64,000 nucleotides of DNA, taken from Anoplopoma fimbria (lineage: Eukaryota > Chordata > Actinopteri > Perciformes > Anoplopomatidae). The number at the start of each line of letters is the position of its first letter. The stretch's first letter is position 1. Location: NCBI RefSeq assembly GCF_027596085.1, contig NC_072472.1, forward strand, positions 4,889,245 through 4,953,244. Direction: 5' to 3'. Both the position numbers and the translations under genes were made by a program. Below are positions 59,596 through 64,000 of the stretch, one piece after another. The notes under the pieces were generated by a model. It worked only from the letters and a program-made list of their open reading frames with translations, did not search any database and was not told the DNA's origin.

Positions 59596-60359
59596 AAAAT
59601 AAATATTACAAATATTTTGCGCCTCTACATTCACGTCCAATGCCACCATTTAGTACCAAAGCAGGAAGCAGTGTGCAATCTGAAAGCAAGAGTGTGTAGC
59701 ATGTCTTCCTTTTTTTATTAACGGTAACCACAATGTTTCTCAGAGTGCCTGAAATTACCAAAACGTACCCATACCTTAACCATTCTAAAGTTGACATTTG
59801 CCAAGTATTGTAGAAAGTGTGAATTTTTTAAAAACGTTGTAATTGAATTAGAGATAGAATCTGGGTTTTTTGCAGAATCTTCTGATATCGATGCTCTCGT
59901 TTGATGATACGGTTTTAGTTTTTCCAAAGACAATCCTGTGTCTTTAACACCATTGACAACACAAAAACCATGCACTGGGCTTCAAGCTTTAATCTGCAAA
60001 TTCTTGAATGCTTTTTTTTGAGTCGTCATTAGCAAAATGCTAATTTGTGACCTGCATTTTAAAGTGGCAAGAGATGACTTTTCAACTTTTTCCCCCTTGG
60101 TGTTTTCAAATGGTATTTTTTGTCGATGCTGCTGTCACAAAGACAACCGGATCACTTTACTTTTTCCTCACAGCTAACAAACCACAGGGGTGATAACATA
60201 AAATCTGTCCATTGATTTTCGTATGGACAAGAAGTTCTATCTACTTGTTCATATGTCGTTAGCAAAATGGCTACTGTCCAAAGCAAGAAACAAGCATCAG
60301 AATTTTGAACTAGAAACCCTGTTTTCTCAGTGCTGTGATAAATAATAAAACACTTTTTT

Positions 60360-60640
60360 ATTATTATTATTATTATTATATTCCTTTATTGATCCCCATG
60401 GGGGAAATTCGGGTGTTGCAGGAGCTCAACTACATAGAAACAGATAATAAATACACATATTATACAATAAAATAAAAATAGAATAAAAATAAGAATAAAA
60501 ATATAAATGTACAGTATAGTTGACAGACTGTGGTCTCCGCTGTTGTTATACAGTCTGATGGCAGTTTTTTTTTGTATCATTGATAAGTTCTGTAGGCAGG
60601 TTTGGTTACTTACTGATCTAACTTTGCCGGGTAGAGTTTC
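60360..60640 (-). repeat. LINE-like 3' end, minus orientation
   Basis: A (TTA)n tract then ttgatccccatgggggaaat, as at the 3' tails of fish LINEs, followed by AT-rich sequence and a segment (tacagtctgatggcagtttt, ggtagagtttcc) that may be the end of the LINE body. No reverse transcriptase motif visible. Confidence 0.5.
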
Positions 60641-61407
60641 CACAATTGTCGGCCATTTCCGCTACCTGGGCGTAGCTACTGTAGGCTATTTTGTTGAGTT
60701 GCCTCTTAGCAAAATGCTCTTTGGTAAGCAGTGATATAAGCCTATGTTTAGGGCTTTTACTGTGAAAGGTAAGAATGGAAGGAGTGAAACTGTAATGCGA
60801 CCTGGTGGCAAACAGAATTGTGTAGTAAAAGCGAGGCTTATCGGGAACCAATCTAAATCATTAAATAGCCAAAATTGTGCAGTCAACATTTGCCTCGTTA
60901 TGAAAACTTTAAGCTTAAACCAGTTATTCATCTGATGTCACACAGGAGCAACGGTATGCAGCTGGAGCAGAAGGTAGGAGGAATTAGATATTGTTGTTGT
61001 ACTTCCTCGCGGTGACCTGTAGAGGCTCACTGAGGTCACAGATGTACAGATCTTTCATCGCTCTTCTTCTTCTTCTTCCGTCACTGCCTCTCATCCCTTT
61101 CCCACGACTCTCTTACCTCATCTTCTCTCTCCACCGTGTCCCCCTTCTCTTCCCCCTCACTCCAGCTCTTGTCATCTCTCCGTCTCAAATCACCTCTTCT
61201 AACCCTCGACCCATTCAGCCTCTGCACCGCCTCTGCACCGCCTCTGCTTGCTCATTGTCTTCGCTTTAACTACTTTTCCCATGAACAGGAGGAACTTGTG
61301 TTGCAAGCCTCTTTTGGATTATTTTGTTAAGTTTATGAGTTGAAAGTCTTCAGATTCATGAAAACATATATGTATATATATATATAGACTTTATTTTAAA
61401 AAGTGGG

Positions 61408-61625
61408 TCACACTAGCGTCACTCATTGGTTTGTTGACTGCCCTTTAGAAGTCTCAAGTTCGGCAGTTTTGCTGTCTCCATCTTAGTTTTTTTGCAACAA
61501 TAAGTGACACAAAAAAGCTACAATTAACTTTCACAAAGTTAAAACACACTGAAAGAGTTGAAGTTCACAAGGTAGCCCCGCCCTAAAGCATACCCTGCTC
61601 TATAGTCTATTTTATTCTAAATAGG
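61408..61625 (+). repeat. Dispersed repeat family B, copy 3
   Basis: Starts gtcactcattggtttgttga, continues ctcaagttcggcagttttgc and tccatcttag, and shares ggtagccccgccctaaagca with 54366-54840. Confidence 0.62.
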
Positions 61626-61629
61626 CTGT

Positions 61630-62250
61630 TTTGCAGAAGACTTGACTTGACCTCGTTTGTCTGTTGCTCTTTCTGATGCTGTAGCCTACAGATTGTAAAA
61701 CACATGCAGGCACATTTGTGAATTTAGACTATATAAATAAAATTGTCTTGGATGTTTAATTTTAACAAAAAATAAATAAAAAATATGTGGCTGCCACAAG
61801 GCGCTAGCTTGAGTACTATCAACAGCCATGTTGGTTATTAATGTTCATTATAATAATTTTGTAGGAATGGCTTTTTTGGAGCTAGTGCTGCTATAGCTAC
61901 TGTCTTGTTGGCAACACTAGACTGTTTGTTTTTTTAAATTTAGGGTTCTCTTGCTAGTTTCTCAACATTACCAATTCAAGCTATAAGACATTTTCTTGAC
62001 GCCATGAGTCCACATTCTATCAACAATAAAGAGTTGTGTTGACAGTCAGGAGGAGGAAAGTGTCCGGGTATCGGAAGAGGTGAACTAAAGTTGAGAAACA
62101 CTGCGGCAAGTGTATTTAAAAGAGACCTCACACCTCTACCTCTCTATCTGTCCCTCTCTCCCCCTCCTCCCCCTCATGGTTCTCTAACGTCACTCCTGCA
62201 GTGCAGATAAGACCGAGCCGGGCTGTCAGCTGACGCCATGTCTTTCACTA
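61630..62250. other. Intergenic, nothing identified
   Basis: No exon or RNA recognised. A pyrimidine-rich stretch (ctctccccctcctccccctc) lies near 62155-62175. Confidence 0.4.
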
Positions 62251-62252
62251 TT

Positions 62253-62253
<1 letters not shown>

Positions 62254-62345
<92 letters not shown>
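62254..62345. repeat. (CA)n microsatellite
   Basis: Pure AC tract. Confidence 0.97.
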
Positions 62346-62347
<2 letters not shown>

Positions 62348-62349
62348 TG

Positions 62350-63430
62350 CACTGACACACAGAAAACCTTGCTCTGACAGTTAAGGGTTTGGAGTAATAT
62401 ATCAGTTCATCAATTACGGGTCCACTATTGTCCTTTTGATTCAAGAGTAATTCGATATATATATCTTAGCAGTCTGGCTGAATATGCCCTCAAGATGCAC
62501 TTAGAAAGGACTGTGGTCTGATTGTCTTTATAACTCTTAACCACATCAGCTGCAAACCATAAATGTAATGTGTCTCCAGTACATCCAACTGGGAAGCAGA
62601 GTCAGAGTACTGCTTTTCCAGCATATTTAACATGATAGTAGATATATGAAGCTGTATATGTTAGAAATTATGATTTAATATGACTAGTTCGTTTGCCAAA
62701 AAACTGAGGAATTTATTGCTTCATTTGTCTGAATTCACCATCAAAAACTGACTGGACATCCACTTAAATGATGCAGAATTCTCCCTTTAATGTTTAGATT
62801 AAAGATGTCCATTCTTATGCTTTAAGTTGCTTTTGATGTTGATATGGTGACAGATCGATGAAGCCTGATCTCACTAAAAATTCTTGATTGTTCGTATTCA
62901 TGTTAACATCCTAACAAACACGTTAGAAGCTGTGATCTTGTTAAATGTAACATCGTCATCTTTCCTCAGGCCAGGCTTTTCTTTTTTTGTTTTTGCCTAG
63001 TTATGGTAAATATCTAAGTATAGAAAAGTTTTCTCTCCATTGTAGCTGCACTTACCTGCGAGGCCCTGGGGAGGCAACAACACCCGGTCCCCCATTATGA
63101 ATGGATTACCATTAAAATGTTTAAGAAAATGTTCTTGTTTTCACCATAACTTATACCAATCAAAAACTAACAACAACTTGTATCCATCTTAAAATGTTGC
63201 TGTCTTCGTAATGAGTCTTACGGGATGGATCAACACTGTCTGTTTCTTTTAATAAAACATAAAAGTGAAATAAAATAAATAATGAACATGAACAGAAATT
63301 TGTAGGAATGATGTAAAAAAGAGCAATTTATTTTCATCGATCATTCAATGTTTTTAAAGATAGGCCTATGTATGAGTTTGTGGTTAGTAAATTGCACACA
63401 CACGTTCTTGTCCATGTATGCATTCCCCCA
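62350..63430. other. Intergenic, nothing identified
   Basis: AT-rich, short open frames only. Confidence 0.4.
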
Positions 63431-63432
<2 letters not shown>

Positions 63433-63529
<97 letters not shown>

Positions 63530-63532
63530 CAC
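63433..63532. repeat. (CA)n microsatellite
   Basis: AC tract with one G interruption near the end. A shorter, imperfect tract follows at about 63652-63684. Confidence 0.97.
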
Positions 63533-63689
63533 TGAAGTAGAGGCGTGATTATGCCATTAAGGCGCTCACCAATCATGCTCAACCTTTTTCCTCCACATGT
63601 CTTAATGTGTCTCAGTTAAACCCCCATTAGTGGGTCCCCCAACCCCCAAACAAACACACACACAGACACACACACACACACACATGTCC

Positions 63690-64000
63690 TCACACTCATA
63701 ACATGAATTAAAATGTGAAACTTATTTGAGGTTTCTCTGACTGAAAATGTATCAAACTGTACTTTTAACTCCATTAAACCAAACCATCTGAATCTCCAAG
63801 TGCTTTAAAAGAATCACTCAGACTTAATTACAGTTTTTGACCCTAATCTGGCTCTACTTAAGACCCCATCCCCTCCAGCGACCCCCATGTCCTCATCCTA
63901 AATGGGGTCGGAGTAAGCCGGGTGTCCCCTCAAACCCAGAAACACACCTCTGCACTTAATAACCAGCAGCGTCTCTGGAGTAATTTCTCTGAAACTGCAG
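63690..64000. other. Intergenic, nothing identified
   Basis: No gene visible up to the right edge of the window. Confidence 0.4.

Overview
The window looks like teleost fish nuclear DNA. Evidence: split genes with GT/AG introns, many long (CA)n tracts, dispersed repeats of a kind familiar from fish genomes, a vertebrate tRNA-Asp, and exons of hpgd and a PLAC8/cornifelin-like gene. No bacterial, plasmid or phage organisation is present.

Region 1 (1-34262) is a head-to-tail array of a unit about 9.2-9.3 kb long: three near-full copies (1-9215, 9216-18545, 18546-27790) and a fourth cut short at about 34262. The array probably continues left of base 1. Each unit holds, left to right: (i) an AT-rich inverted arm carrying a tRNA-derived SINE-like sequence; (ii) a minus-strand gene, not recognised, with an essentially intronless frame of about 3.8 kb and about 1,290 codons; (iii) a second copy of the arm in inverse orientation; (iv) a foldback element of about 410 bp; (v) a minus-strand hpgd-like (15-hydroxyprostaglandin dehydrogenase) gene fragment of six exons.

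The unrecognised gene is itself two tandem copies of one coding module plus a unique C-terminal domain. Each module ends in a 12-bp-type VNTR encoding Thr-Pro/Ser-Pro/Ala-Arg repeats. Its length differs between copies. About 230 bp upstream of the start codon lies an RFX-type X-box, and nearby a CRE-like site, suggesting cilia- or testis-type expression. Every copy has at least one frame break, mostly 1-bp changes in short homopolymers, and the breaks differ between copies.

All three hpgd-like copies share the same lesions. Exon 1 lacks the NAD-binding glycine motif and is out of frame, exon 5 is about 27 nt short and lacks the catalytic Tyr/Lys, and the last exon is missing. A dead hpgd copy was therefore carried along when the unit was amplified.

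Region 2 (34262-38700): AT-rich palindromic satellite, a probably functional tRNA-Asp(GTC), a second tRNA-Asp fragment split by a 339-bp hAT-type element with a perfect 8-bp target duplication, and a small minus-strand candidate gene (36621-37058).

Region 3 (38700-64000) is gene-poor. It holds one clear gene, a three-exon plus-strand PLAC8/cornifelin-like gene (43973-46266), several dispersed repeats, many long (CA)n/(GT)n tracts, and two weak candidate terminal exons on the minus strand (56223-56332, 58527-58574).
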